17,393 bases of DNA from JANNRW01 sp031401815 (GCA_031401815.1 JANNRW010000190.1:1-17393), one strand, 5' to 3'. Positions 1 through 6,858 are shown, counted from the first letter of the stretch. Program-made: numbers and translations. Notes: a model not told the origin generated them from the sequence alone.

Positions 1-140
1 GGCTGCCACTGCCGCGAATCTACCACCCTTATCCAACAGAGCGCCTGCGCGTCAATACCTGAGGCAGGAGCCCTGTGCGGGAAAGCCGCCCGCAGGGATC
101 TGTGCGGGGGGTGCCGGGTAACCGGCATCTCTACCGCGAC
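1..140 (+). mobile_element. Group II intron, 3' end only (domains V and VI)
   Basis: Only the last part of a bacterial group II intron is inside the window. After the reverse transcriptase stop codon (60-62) comes a domain V-like hairpin at about 68-100: it opens GAGCC with the AGC triad at 69-71, has a GAAA-containing apical loop near 81-84, and closes with a returning GGATC-type strand. Domain VI follows at about 106-140, with the stem arms GGTGCCGG (about 110-117) and CCGGCATC (122-129). A candidate branch-point A at 133 lies seven bases before the presumed 3' splice site, and the intron ends in AC at 139-140. These are the standard 3' landmarks of group II introns. Domains I-IV and most of the protein lie upstream of the window. 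Confidence 0.8.
3..62 (+). CDS. ltrA: C-terminal fragment of group II intron reverse transcriptase/maturase
   Basis: A frame open from the window edge ends at a TGA at 60-62. It gives 19 residues with a RIYHPYP stretch followed by ERLRVNT. A basic, HPYP-containing tail that stops just before domain V is typical of some bacterial intron-encoded proteins. The reverse transcriptase, maturase and any endonuclease domains are upstream and cannot be seen. The TGA immediately precedes the domain V hairpin, as expected. The assignment depends mainly on the RNA structure that follows, because 19 residues alone would be weak evidence. Confidence 0.6.
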   Translation: MPLPRIYHPYPTERLRVNT

Positions 141-182
141 AAAGTGGAATATTTTGAAGATGCGATCCCAACCACGAAATAA
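141..182 (+). other. Possible 3' exon tail of the gene interrupted by the intron
   Basis: Directly after the presumed splice site at 140, one frame reads 13 codons (KVEYFEDAIPTTK) to a TAA at 180-182. This could be the end of a gene split by the intron. The fragment is too short to identify, and the 5' exon is outside the window, so this is inference only. Confidence 0.25.
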
Positions 183-199
183 GACCGGCCAAGCCGGTC
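183..199 (+). terminator. Short GC-rich hairpin after the intron exon
   Basis: GACCGGC (183-189) and GCCGGTC (193-199) form a perfect 7-bp stem with a 3-nt CAA loop, just past the TAA at 180-182. There is no U tract, so it is a weak terminator candidate; it may only protect an mRNA 3' end. Confidence 0.3.
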
Positions 200-233
200 A
201 ATTCCGGCACCGCTGAAAAAAGGCAATGAAACC

Positions 234-491
234 ATGCAATTAAATTTCGACATCATAAGCTGTGAAGTGCTGCCAATAGGCGGGGTTTTCTGCATGAAAG
301 AGATGAAAAGAAGAGCGAAAAAAGCAATAGCTTCAGAAGCTTATGCTGAGGGATTTTATCGATTTAAACCAGTCTATGGTGAAAAAGCTGTACTAATGGC
401 AAAAGGATACACACGAAGTGGTGTGTATCTTTTTGTGTTTTCCATCTTTCTGCCTTTCTCGATGGCGCTGATAAAATACATTCACTTATAA
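234..491 (+). CDS. Doubtful small ORF, possible membrane peptide
   Basis: This is an 85-codon ORF with no recognised family. An internal ATG at 294, preceded by GGCGGGG about 8 nt upstream, would give 66 residues with a basic start (KRRAKK) and a hydrophobic C-terminal stretch that could be one membrane segment. Against it, the 406-440 hairpin with its T-rich tail is a convincing terminator and would stop transcription inside the reading frame. There is no good Shine-Dalgarno sequence at 234. The region is more AT-rich than the core genes. It is listed only because it is the longest frame here and may well be non-coding. Confidence 0.18.
   Translation: MQLNFDIISCEVLPIGGVFCMKEMKRRAKKAIASEAYAEGFYRFKPVYGEKAVLMAKGYTRSGVYLFVFSIFLPFSMALIKYIHL
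406..440. terminator. Rho-independent terminator, probably bidirectional
   Basis: GATACACAC (406-414) pairs perfectly with GTGTGTATC (421-429) around a 6-nt loop. The plus strand continues as TTTTTGTGTTTT. On the minus strand the stem is followed by CTTTTG, because AAAAG lies at 401-405. It sits about 86 nt past the higA-like stop and can end higBA transcription from the right as well as transcription from the intron side. Confidence 0.75.
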
Positions 492-525
492 GTTCAACAC
501 TCGGCGACAAACGGACAAACTACAA

Positions 526-840
526 TCACGAATGCTGAGGTGTCAGCTTAATCTCCAGCTTGCAGTTAACAGCAGCAGCGTACTTACGGAGCATCTCAAG
601 AGACGGAGAATGACGGTGAGAACCGAGTGTCGCTTCTACTCTTGCTAATGAGGGCTGAGAAACTCCCATTTTGGCCGCCACTTGTTCCTGAGTCATCCCT
701 GCCTGTCGACGTGCCGAAAGCAGAGCATCCAAAGCTGCAAATTCGTCATCCAAGGCGTCCCAGGCTTTCTTGAAATTGGGGTCTTGAAGTTCTTTATTTA
801 ATTTTTTCTTGGGGTCATACGCAACTGGTTTATAGCTCAT
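526..840 (-). CDS. higA: HigA-like antitoxin, XRE-family HTH protein
   Basis: This 104-residue protein has a Cro/C1-type helix-turn-helix at about residues 43-92; MTQEQVAAKMGVSQPSLARVE is the classic two-helix core. The basic N-terminal 25 residues resemble antitoxins that partner Gp49/HigB-type toxins. In that family the antitoxin binds and neutralises the toxin and represses the operon promoter. The gene is second in the pair, overlapping the toxin by 11 nt (830-840). AGGAGG at about 850-855, inside the toxin gene, lies a good distance from the ATG at 840 and supports both the start and independent translation. The toxin-first order is that of HigBA. The family is confident; the exact symbol is less so. 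Confidence 0.88.
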   Translation of the reverse strand: MSYKPVAYDPKKKLNKELQDPNFKKAWDALDDEFAALDALLSARRQAGMTQEQVAAKMGVSQPSLARVEATLGSHRHSPSLEMLRKYAAAVNCKLEIKLTPQHS

Positions 841-1162
841 TACTAATTACCTCCTTCTGCCGAGTGAGCGCTATATCGAGTTCCCGTTTTGGTGTCTTAT
901 CCGTCTTTTTTATGAAACTGTGGAGAATTATGATCTTTCGTCCGACCATGGTGCAGAAAAACACTCTTCCAATTCCTTCTTCAGCCTTGGCGCGGATTTC
1001 AAAAAGACCATTGCCAAGCGCACGTGTATGCGGCATTCCCAAGTTGGGACCATATTCTTCCATACGCAGTGACAATGCTCGAAATCGAGCACGCAAGCCA
1101 ACAGGCCAAGCATCAAGCTCAGCCTCAACAGTTTCATTGTAATATGAAAGCCGGAAAAGCAT
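830..1162 (-). CDS. higB: HigB/Gp49-like toxin of the RelE/ParE superfamily
   Basis: This 110-residue protein has the layout of phage Gp49/HigB-type toxins: an early substrate-binding strand, LRARF in an N-terminal helix, ALGNGLFEIRAKAEEGIGRVFF in the central sheet, and the HSFIKKTDKTPKRELDIAL tail. The R-V-F-F strand and the F-x-KK-x-x-KTP segment are the usual signature. Family members cleave mRNA in a ribosome-dependent way. The gene is first in the pair and overlaps the antitoxin by 11 nt. A candidate promoter lies so close upstream that its transcript would start at or next to the ATG, with no room for a Shine-Dalgarno sequence. This may keep toxin synthesis below antitoxin synthesis. 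Confidence 0.88.
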   Translation of the reverse strand: MLFRLSYYNETVEAELDAWPVGLRARFRALSLRMEEYGPNLGMPHTRALGNGLFEIRAKAEEGIGRVFFCTMVGRKIIILHSFIKKTDKTPKRELDIALTRQKEVISNEL

Positions 1163-1168
1163 GGTTCA

Positions 1169-1196
1169 AATATACCACACATGTTATAAAAGTAAA
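1169..1196 (-). promoter_or_regulatory. Candidate sigma-70 promoter of higBA
   Basis: Read on the minus strand, TTTACT (1191-1196), a 16-nt spacer and TATATT (1169-1174) form a near-consensus promoter. Six bases separate the -10 box from the ATG at 1160-1162, so the start site would fall at or near the start codon. An ACATGT palindrome at 1180-1185, inside the spacer, could be part of an operator. Confidence 0.5.
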
Positions 1197-1630
1197 GGAT
1201 TTAAAAAACGCGGCTCCAACCATCGGCAAGACCCGCCGAGGGCGGGAACCCCTGGGGGGATGCTGCTTGTTATTTTTCTATTAAGGGAAAACCATGGGAA
1301 GAAATGCGGTACGCTCCCATATCCCCCTTCCGAAAATCCCACCACTTCAATTATCCGAAACCTTCTTTTCTCCCTGGCGGCAGAAAATTATCCCCGGTCA
1401 CCACGCTCCTGCCGGTATTCTACTCAAGATCCACCCGCGCTTTTCGGGCAATGCCGCGACATAATTAAACCATTACAATCAATTTGTTCACGCGACGACG
1501 CAATGACGCGACGAGAACCTTAGAACCGAAAACCGCTTTCTGTATACCCCATAAGCTTTTTGTTTCTGCACTTCGTCGCGGCGTTGCATGAGATCGGTTT
1601 AGACTTGATCGGCTCTGCCTTGGGGCTGGA
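1197..1630. other. Gene-free tract between the two TA modules
   Basis: No frame here looks like a gene. Visible items are a short stem CCCGCC/GGCGGG around GAG at 1232-1246 without a T tract; and a GC-rich repeat cluster at about 1487-1516 containing ACGCGACGA twice. An imperfect inverted copy (CTTCGTCGCGGCGTTGC) lies at 1571-1587. The rest is unremarkable. It may be decayed repeat or transposon DNA, but no element could be identified. Confidence 0.5.
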
Positions 1631-2017
1631 TCAGACCAGAATTACCGTATCACTGTAGGAGGCAATTACCTTGTCGTGAGTCAACAGTCGCATAGGTTCT
1701 GACAAAGCCTGCGCTACAAGCATCCGATCAAAGGGATCTGCATGAAGTGGGGGGAGATTTTCGACATAAATGGCATGCTGGCAGCTGATGTCCAGTGTCA
1801 TGTAACCTGCCTGGGTGAAGAACTCGGCTGCCTCGCTACCTGAAACAGGCATATTGCCTCGCCCCAAGCCATGCTTGACAGCTATTTCCCAGATCGAGGC
1901 AGCACTTACATAGATCTCGTTATTCGGTGCCAGGATATATCTGCGAGCCTCTTTTGAAAGAGCGGGGCTGTCCGTTATTGCCCATAATGCTATATGGGTA
2001 TCAAGCAGCAGTCTCAT
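1631..2017 (-). CDS. vapC: VapC-like PIN-domain toxin
   Basis: This 128-residue PIN-domain protein has the conserved acidic residues in place: D6 in LLLDTHIALW, E44 in SIWEIAVK, D94 and D97 in HADPFDRMLVAQA, and D115 in LLTHDKVI. Full-length PIN toxins are about 125-140 residues and cleave RNA with bound magnesium. The ATG overlaps the antitoxin stop as ATGA (2014-2017), so the pair is translationally coupled. The antitoxin is upstream. The family is clear; the target RNA cannot be told from sequence. Confidence 0.93.
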   Translation of the reverse strand: MRLLLDTHIALWAITDSPALSKEARRYILAPNNEIYVSAASIWEIAVKHGLGRGNMPVSGSEAAEFFTQAGYMTLDISCQHAIYVENLPPLHADPFDRMLVAQALSEPMRLLTHDKVIASYSDTVILV

Positions 2018-2259
2018 ATCGTCTCTCCGGCAAACAAACGGGAAATCAGCTCATTGGAAGAATCGATATCATCCGGCACAACAAAACGACCCCTGGCGAC
2101 TCCGATCCTTTGCTGTACCGGCTTACGGACTATGCTGGTAAGTCTGGCAACGGACATGCCATGACGGGAAATTACAATCTCCTTTTCCTTGCCGCTTTCA
2201 ACTGCTTCTACCAGCTTTGAGAGTGATGTTTTGGCCTGAAACATATTTACTGTCTGCAT
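2014..2259 (-). CDS. Phd/YefM-family antitoxin of the VapC-type pair
   Basis: This 81-residue protein begins MQTVNMFQAKTSLSKLVE and continues with EIVISRHGMSVARLTSI, the Phd/YefM DNA-binding fold. The C-terminal half (about residues 50-81) would thread across the PIN toxin active site. Such antitoxins repress their own promoter, more strongly when bound to toxin. The gene is first in the pair and ends in the ATGA overlap with the toxin start. GAAGGGA in the leader about 7 nt upstream of the ATG is a plausible but weak ribosome-binding site. Confidence 0.9.
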   Translation of the reverse strand: MQTVNMFQAKTSLSKLVEAVESGKEKEIVISRHGMSVARLTSIVRKPVQQRIGVARGRFVVPDDIDSSNELISRLFAGETI

Positions 2260-2290
2260 AATCTATCCCTTCAAATATTTTTTATAGTTT

Positions 2291-2320
2291 ATTCTAGCTA
2301 GACTTGGCAGAAAATGTAAA
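2291..2320 (-). promoter_or_regulatory. Candidate promoter and operator of the phd/vapC pair
   Basis: On the minus strand TTTACA (2315-2320), an 18-nt spacer and TAGAAT (2291-2296) form a sigma-70-like promoter about 30 nt upstream of the antitoxin start. A perfect 10-bp palindrome, TCTAGCTAGA (2293-2302), covers most of the -10 box and is a natural candidate for the autoregulatory operator. A second inverted repeat, TGTCAG/CTGACA, lies upstream at 2332-2347. Function is inferred from position. Confidence 0.5.
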
Positions 2321-2457
2321 GTGAAATTTACTGTCAGCCTACTGACACCTGATCCTTGCTTTCTGATCTGCATTTGGCTATCTTTACGCAAAGATTGCTT
2401 AAGAATAATCTACAGTAACTGCGTAGCTGAAAAAACCGATGCCGGAGCATAAAACCG

Positions 2458-3795
2458 ATGTCCAGGCGAAGTAACACCATCCCAGCACCCAAACTCCTCT
2501 ACGCCGATGCCAAAGGGAACATCTTCGATCACCCCTATCTCGACATGGCAGGGATGAGTGGCAACGAGGCGGTTCTCCCCGAGTCGGTCGAGCTGATTCC
2601 GCTCCCTGAGGACAGTCGCCTCTTCACCATCCCTAACACCCCCCCCATTGCCTGGGATTCCAAACTGAAAAAATTCATAACAGTAGCAACAGTGCGGGAG
2701 GGGCGGCGTGAGCAGCCGGTGCAGGCGGTCTCTGCATTCATGGCTCCGGGCTATATGCGAACACTTCTGCCAGCCTGTGCTTACGGAGCCAAAAGAGTCC
2801 ATCTTCCACTCTGGTCATACACGGCTGTTGGGTGGGATGAATCTGCGGAACAGTTCGTAGTGGCAGCAACAAGGGTGGATAGTAATGAAAACTGGCTCCC
2901 GAAAAATTACGATGACCGCCTGCTCGATCCGCTTGTGCGAAAGCTCCTGAAGGAGTTTCCAGATAACCGTCTGATTGAACAGCTCGCCCGCTGCGCTATC
3001 GACTATCACTGCTTTGCAGCGAAAAATCTCTTTTATCGCCGCTGGGAAGCGCCAATCCCGACCTCTCCTTCCTGCAACTCACGCTGCCTTGGATGCATAA
3101 GCCTGCAACCATCTGACTGCTGTCCTTCTAACCATGAACGGATCGGTTTTGTCCCTACTCCGGAAGAGATAGTTGAGCTGATGCTCCCTCATCTTCTGGA
3201 AGCTTCCGAACCGATAGTCTCGTACGGGCAGGGGTGTGAAGGTGATCCGATCATGCAGGCAGAGACTGTTGCAGAAGCAACGCGCCGACTGAAAGCCGCT
3301 ACGAGCCATGGCACGATCAACTTCAACTCAAACGGCTCATTTCCCGACCGGGTGGCGCTTCTTTGCGATGCCGGCATGGACTCCATGCGGTTTTCCCTGA
3401 ACTCGGTACAGGAGGAGCTATACAACCGCTATTACAGACCGGTAAATTATCGCTTCGCTGACGTGATCCAGTCGGTCAGGATTGCCAGGGAGCGCGGGCT
3501 TTTCACTATGATAAACTATCTTGTATCTCCGGGCGTAACCGACAGCCAGGCAGAAGTGGAGGCACTGATGCGGTTTCTCGGTGAGACCGGGGTTGACATG
3601 ATTCAGCTGCGCAATCTCTCCATTGATCCGGACTACTACAACCGGCAGATGCAGGTGACAGGGAGAGGGATCGGGATGTACCGGCTCCTGGAGAGAATCA
3701 GGAGAGAGTTTCCGAAAGTCCAGTTCGGCTACTTCAACAGAACAAAAGAGAAATTTTTTCCGCAAGGATATGAAAAAGGTTGGCCAATAGGTTAA
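2458..3795 (+). CDS. Radical SAM protein of unassigned function
   Basis: This 445-residue protein has the radical SAM cluster motif CNSRCLGC, a CxxxCxxC with cysteines at 206, 210 and 213. This ligates the 4Fe-4S cluster that cleaves S-adenosylmethionine. YGQGCEGDP at 256-264 fits the glycine-rich SAM-binding strand, and INFNSNGS (about 287-294) and MRFSLNS (310-316) are later TIM-barrel strands. The first 200 residues are an additional domain that I do not recognise. Further cysteines at 221, 222 and 260 are present, but there is no clear SPASM-type C-terminal cluster region. GGAG lies 11 nt upstream of the ATG. The next gene, an MBL-fold hydrolase, follows after 57 nt and may be co-transcribed. 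The substrate is unknown. Confidence 0.85.
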   Translation: MSRRSNTIPAPKLLYADAKGNIFDHPYLDMAGMSGNEAVLPESVELIPLPEDSRLFTIPNTPPIAWDSKLKKFITVATVREGRREQPVQAVSAFMAPGYMRTLLPACAYGAKRVHLPLWSYTAVGWDESAEQFVVAATRVDSNENWLPKNYDDRLLDPLVRKLLKEFPDNRLIEQLARCAIDYHCFAAKNLFYRRWEAPIPTSPSCNSRCLGCISLQPSDCCPSNHERIGFVPTPEEIVELMLPHLLEASEPIVSYGQGCEGDPIMQAETVAEATRRLKAATSHGTINFNSNGSFPDRVALLCDAGMDSMRFSLNSVQEELYNRYYRPVNYRFADVIQSVRIARERGLFTMINYLVSPGVTDSQAEVEALMRFLGETGVDMIQLRNLSIDPDYYNRQMQVTGRGIGMYRLLERIRREFPKVQFGYFNRTKEKFFPQGYEKGWPIG

Positions 3796-3852
3796 ACTGT
3801 TTTATTACTTTAGCATGAAGTCCATCTCTTCCTGAGAAAGGAGCCTGTATCC

Positions 3853-4794
3853 ATGAAACTGAAATTCTGGGGTGTTCGCGGTTCGATCCCCGCACCTATC
3901 ACCCAAAAGGAGTATCAGGAGAAAGTCAGGGATCTTCTATGCAGATCTGTCAAGGCAGGGGTCGGGAATGTCCGGGAGGTTGACAGCTTCATAGAAAAAC
4001 TGCCGTTTCATCTGAGCCATATCTGTGGCGGCAACTCTTCCTGCGCCTCAATTGAACAGGAGGATACCATCATTATCCTTGACTGCGGAACCGGGGTAAA
4101 GGAACTTGGCAACTATCTTCTCTCCAGACCGGTCAAAGAGTACCATATCTTCCTCTCCCACCTCCATTGGGATCATATAATCGGGCTCCCGTTCTTCACT
4201 CCGGTTTATATTCCGGGGAGGACTCTCCACTTTTACTATTTTCTACCTGACCTGGAGGCAAGCATCAGAGGTCTGTTCACCTCCCCCTCCTTTCCGGTTG
4301 ATTTTGAAACTGTCAAAAACCAGGTCAAGTTTCACAATATCGCCATCAGCGACACCATCAGACTTGGCGACCTTTCTGTCACCTTCTCGGAGGCATGTCA
4401 TCCAAATGGCTGCATGAATATCAGGATCGGAAACAACCGGGGGAAAAGTATTGTTTATGCCACTGACTCAGAATACAAGCAGTTAAACAGCGAAAACATC
4501 AGTGGCAAGGTTGATTTTTTCAAGGGTGCAGATCTGCTGATATTTGATGCAATGTACGCCTTTGCAGATGCATACAGCACCAAATTCGAATGGGGTCACA
4601 GCTCTGCCATTGTCGGGATTGATCTGGCTTCTGCCGCCAGGGTCAAACATCTTCTGCTCTTCCATCATGATCCGTTCTTCACGGACAGGCAGATGGCTGA
4701 AATCCTCAAAAAAAGCACAAGATACCGGAATATACAGAATATCCGGAAACTGAAAATCGGGATTGCCTACGAAGGTCAGGAGATAAAATTCTGA
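3853..4794 (+). CDS. Metallo-beta-lactamase-fold hydrolase
   Basis: This 313-residue protein begins with MKLKFWGVRGSIP, the opening common to MBL-fold phosphodiesterase-like enzymes. The metal motif HxHxDH is SHLHWDH (H103, H105, D107, H108). Other ligand candidates are H183 in EACHPNG, D205 in YATDSE, and H271 or H272 in LLFHHDP; H249 in WGHSS matches a further conserved position. Homologues include 3',5'-cyclic-nucleotide phosphodiesterases and RNase Z-like proteins, but this one cannot be assigned a substrate. AGGAG lies about 9 nt before the ATG. It sits 57 nt behind the radical SAM gene and converges on the permease gene with 17 nt between the stops. Confidence 0.88.
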   Translation: MKLKFWGVRGSIPAPITQKEYQEKVRDLLCRSVKAGVGNVREVDSFIEKLPFHLSHICGGNSSCASIEQEDTIIILDCGTGVKELGNYLLSRPVKEYHIFLSHLHWDHIIGLPFFTPVYIPGRTLHFYYFLPDLEASIRGLFTSPSFPVDFETVKNQVKFHNIAISDTIRLGDLSVTFSEACHPNGCMNIRIGNNRGKSIVYATDSEYKQLNSENISGKVDFFKGADLLIFDAMYAFADAYSTKFEWGHSSAIVGIDLASAARVKHLLLFHHDPFFTDRQMAEILKKSTRYRNIQNIRKLKIGIAYEGQEIKF

Positions 4795-4811
4795 TCTCCT
4801 GCTCCATCCTC

Positions 4812-6113
4812 TTATCTGCCTGGATAAAAGATGTAAAACAAAAGTGAAACCCCGCCCAGAAACCACATGGCATCTGGAACCTCGCGAATCCGTCCGGTAA
4901 TTGTCTTTAGAACAGGATAGACGATCAGCCCTGCTGTCATGCCAACACCAATATTGTAAGTAAAACTGATAAGGACGATGGTAAGGAAAGAAGGTATCAG
5001 CTCGGTATAGTCACTGAAATCTAGCTTCGTCACCGGGCTGACCATGAAGATGCCGATAACAATGAGAGCAGTACCATAGGCGTGTGAAGGGATAATTGTG
5101 AAGAGCGGTGCAAAAAAGAGCGAGAGCAGAAAGCAGATCGCCACCACCAGCGAGGTGAAACCGGTCTTCCCCCCTTCTTCTATACCTGCGGCAGACTCTA
5201 TATAGGCGCCGGTGGTTGTGGTGCCGAGCAGTGGGGCAAAGAGATTGGCCAGGGCATCGGCCAGCATCGGTTTTTCGATTTCAGGCAGATTCCCCTGTTC
5301 ATCAAGCAGTCCGGCTCTGGCAGATAGTCCGATAAGGGTTCCGACTGTATCGACAAAAGCCATTATGAAAACAATGAGCACCACAGGTAAAGCCTTAAGC
5401 GTTAAAGCACCGGCAATATCAAGCTGACCCAGTATCGGGCTGATATCAGGCGGCAGGCTGAAGATCTGCTGCGGCGCAGGGGTAATGCCGACAAGACACG
5501 ACAAAAGGGTAGTTGTCAGGACTCCGATGATGATTGCCCCCCGCACTTTTTTCACCATAAGCCACGAGATGATCATAAACCCGATGATGGCGAGGAGGAC
5601 AGGTGGGGTGGCAATCTTGCCCATGCATACCGGAGCGCCCGGAACGCCAAGGGCAACAATGCCGGTTTCGTTAAGCCCTATGAAAGTGATAAACAGCCCG
5701 ATACCGACGGCAAAGCTGTATTTCAGATTCAATGGAATAGCTTCTGCCAGCCAGCTCCTTATTTTAAAAACAGTCAAAAGGGTGAACAGAACTCCCGAGA
5801 TAAAGATAGCGCCCAGTGCCGTCTGCCAGGGGAAGCCCAGCACCTTCACGACAGTAAAGGCGATAAAGGCGTTCTCCCCCATATAAGGGGCAATGGCAAA
5901 GGGGCGCTTTGCGTAAACCCCCATGATCAGAGTGCCGAAAGCGGCTGAAAGGATTGTGGCCGTCATGGACGCCCCCTTAGGGATACCGGCAGCCTCCAGA
6001 ATTGCGGGGTTGACGACAATTATATACGCCATGGTCAGAAAGGTAGTTATGCCTGCCAGAATCTCCCGGCGATAGTTTGCACCATGTCTGGCAAATTCAA
6101 AATACTCTTTCAT
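4812..6113 (-). CDS. AzgA-type purine (adenine/guanine/hypoxanthine) permease, NCS2 family
   Basis: This 433-residue inner-membrane transporter has many hydrophobic segments. Family landmarks are ILAGITTFLTMAYIIVVNP near the N-terminus, PYMGENAFIAF, ITFIGLNETGIV, TTTTGAYIESAAG in the middle, and DYTELIPSFLTIVLISFTYNIGVG near the end. AzgA/PbuG/GhxP-type proteins take up purine bases with protons and are of this length. The start at 6113 (MKEYFEFARHG) is chosen because AAAGGAGG lies just upstream; a longer frame to 6290 only reads through the palindromic repeat and is rejected. No purine riboswitch is apparent in the leader. The exact base transported is not predictable. Confidence 0.92.
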   Translation of the reverse strand: MKEYFEFARHGANYRREILAGITTFLTMAYIIVVNPAILEAAGIPKGASMTATILSAAFGTLIMGVYAKRPFAIAPYMGENAFIAFTVVKVLGFPWQTALGAIFISGVLFTLLTVFKIRSWLAEAIPLNLKYSFAVGIGLFITFIGLNETGIVALGVPGAPVCMGKIATPPVLLAIIGFMIISWLMVKKVRGAIIIGVLTTTLLSCLVGITPAPQQIFSLPPDISPILGQLDIAGALTLKALPVVLIVFIMAFVDTVGTLIGLSARAGLLDEQGNLPEIEKPMLADALANLFAPLLGTTTTGAYIESAAGIEEGGKTGFTSLVVAICFLLSLFFAPLFTIIPSHAYGTALIVIGIFMVSPVTKLDFSDYTELIPSFLTIVLISFTYNIGVGMTAGLIVYPVLKTITGRIREVPDAMWFLGGVSLLFYIFYPGR

Positions 6114-6150
6114 GGGGCCTCCTTTGTCAGCTTTAGTTATCGCAAAAACG

Positions 6151-6493
6151 GCATTTGCGCCACAGAGGCACGGAGACACAGAGGAAATCACTGGGTTTTT
6201 TTCAGTAGTGTCCGGTTTGGTATTTGCAGTTGCCTTATAAGTCCCCCCTCCCCTTGCGGGAGGGGGTTTGGGGGTGGGGTAATTTGCCATGCTTTACGAT
6301 GACGGCACATTCACCCACCCCTCAATCCCCTCCCGTCAAGGGAGGGGAGGCTAAATGCAAAGACCAAACCGGAAGTTGCTGGGTTTTTTTATCCAAAGGC
6401 AAAACCTGAAAGGTGAAAAAGAGTTGAACTGCTTTTAAAGTCTAACTCTTTGTAATGCTTATCTCAGTGTCTCTGTGTCTCTGTGGCAAATGC
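6151..6493. repeat. Nested palindromic repeat element, non-coding
   Basis: The outer arms are 6151-6184 (GCATTTGC, then CACAGAGGCACGGAGACACAGAG) and its inverted copy 6465-6493 (CTCTGTGTCTCTGTGGC, then AAATGC). Inside lie 12-bp identical direct repeats CTGGGTTTTTTT at 6191-6202 and 6379-6390. They flank inverted repeats TCCGGTTTGGTATTTGCA (6211-6228) and its partner at 6356-6373, which match at 17 of 18 positions. The core has two inverted copies of a G/C-rich block (about 6240-6288 and 6310-6353), each with its own CTCCC/GGGAG hairpin. It occupies most of the 390 bp between the permease start and the hypothetical gene at 6504. It resembles a MITE-like or repeated intergenic element; no transposase is present. 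Confidence 0.75.
6209..6375. mobile_element. Possible MITE within the palindromic region
   Basis: A segment of about 167 bp is bounded by near-perfect inverted repeats: TGTCCGGTTTGG at the left end, and CCAAACCGGA at the right. It is flanked at short distance by identical 12-bp direct repeats (6191-6202, 6379-6390) that could be a target duplication. The repeats do not abut the inverted ends exactly (6 nt on the left, 3 nt on the right), so the boundaries are uncertain. It encodes nothing. The interpretation as a non-autonomous transposon is inference. Confidence 0.4.
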
Positions 6494-6503
6494 TTTTGAT
6501 AGG

Positions 6504-6851
6504 TTATTTTCCTTTCTTCCTTGACATGAGCGAGACGACTTTTGGACGGGGGTCACCTTCAATCTGACCTGTATCGCCAGTTGAAGCCTTACCCATCCCT
6601 GGTTCTTCCTTACGCACAACCGGTGACTCAATCTTTTCAAGCCTGATGGGTGTCCCCCCCATGGTGTAAGGGGCACCATCTATCTGACTCTCGTCCAGAA
6701 TCCAGGTGTATACCTGGAGAGGAAAGGTAAGTACCAGCAGTTTGACCTGCCACCAGCCCCTCTTAACATCCGGAACAATATCATCAATCCGGGCATAGAA
6801 TCCGGGACGATTGTCAACATGAACCAGCACAAGATCATTTATAGTTGCCAT
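6504..6851 (-). CDS. Small hypothetical protein
   Basis: This 115-residue protein is of no recognised family. It starts MATINDLVLVHVDNRPGFYARIDDI and is likely beta-rich in its first 80 residues; the tail is basic and disordered, ending SRKKGK. The opening may be a small barrel-like domain, but that is a guess. The start at 6851 is preferred over 6884 because TGAGGAAATT precedes the ATG, and it leaves a 7-nt gap after the upstream stop. The gene follows the cysteine-cluster gene directly, so the two very probably form an operon. No signal peptide or membrane segment is visible. Confidence 0.7.
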   Translation of the reverse strand: MATINDLVLVHVDNRPGFYARIDDIVPDVKRGWWQVKLLVLTFPLQVYTWILDESQIDGAPYTMGGTPIRLEKIESPVVRKEEPGMGKASTGDTGQIEGDPRPKVVSLMSRKKGK

Positions 6852-6858
6852 AATTTCC

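Noticed and set aside
1161..1523. 120-codon plus-strand ORF across the gene-free tract
   Set aside because: It begins inside the higB-like gene on the other strand, has no ribosome-binding site, and its composition is unlike a protein (low-complexity, rich in P, R and S).
6114..6290. N-terminal extension of the permease
   Set aside because: It reads through the palindromic repeat; AAAGGAGG places the start at 6113.
6391..6460. Possible riboswitch (GGCAAAACC and AAAGAGTT/AACTCTTT pairing)
   Set aside because: It lacks the conserved core of GEMM or purine aptamers, and it lies downstream of the genes on the minus strand, inside the repeat.
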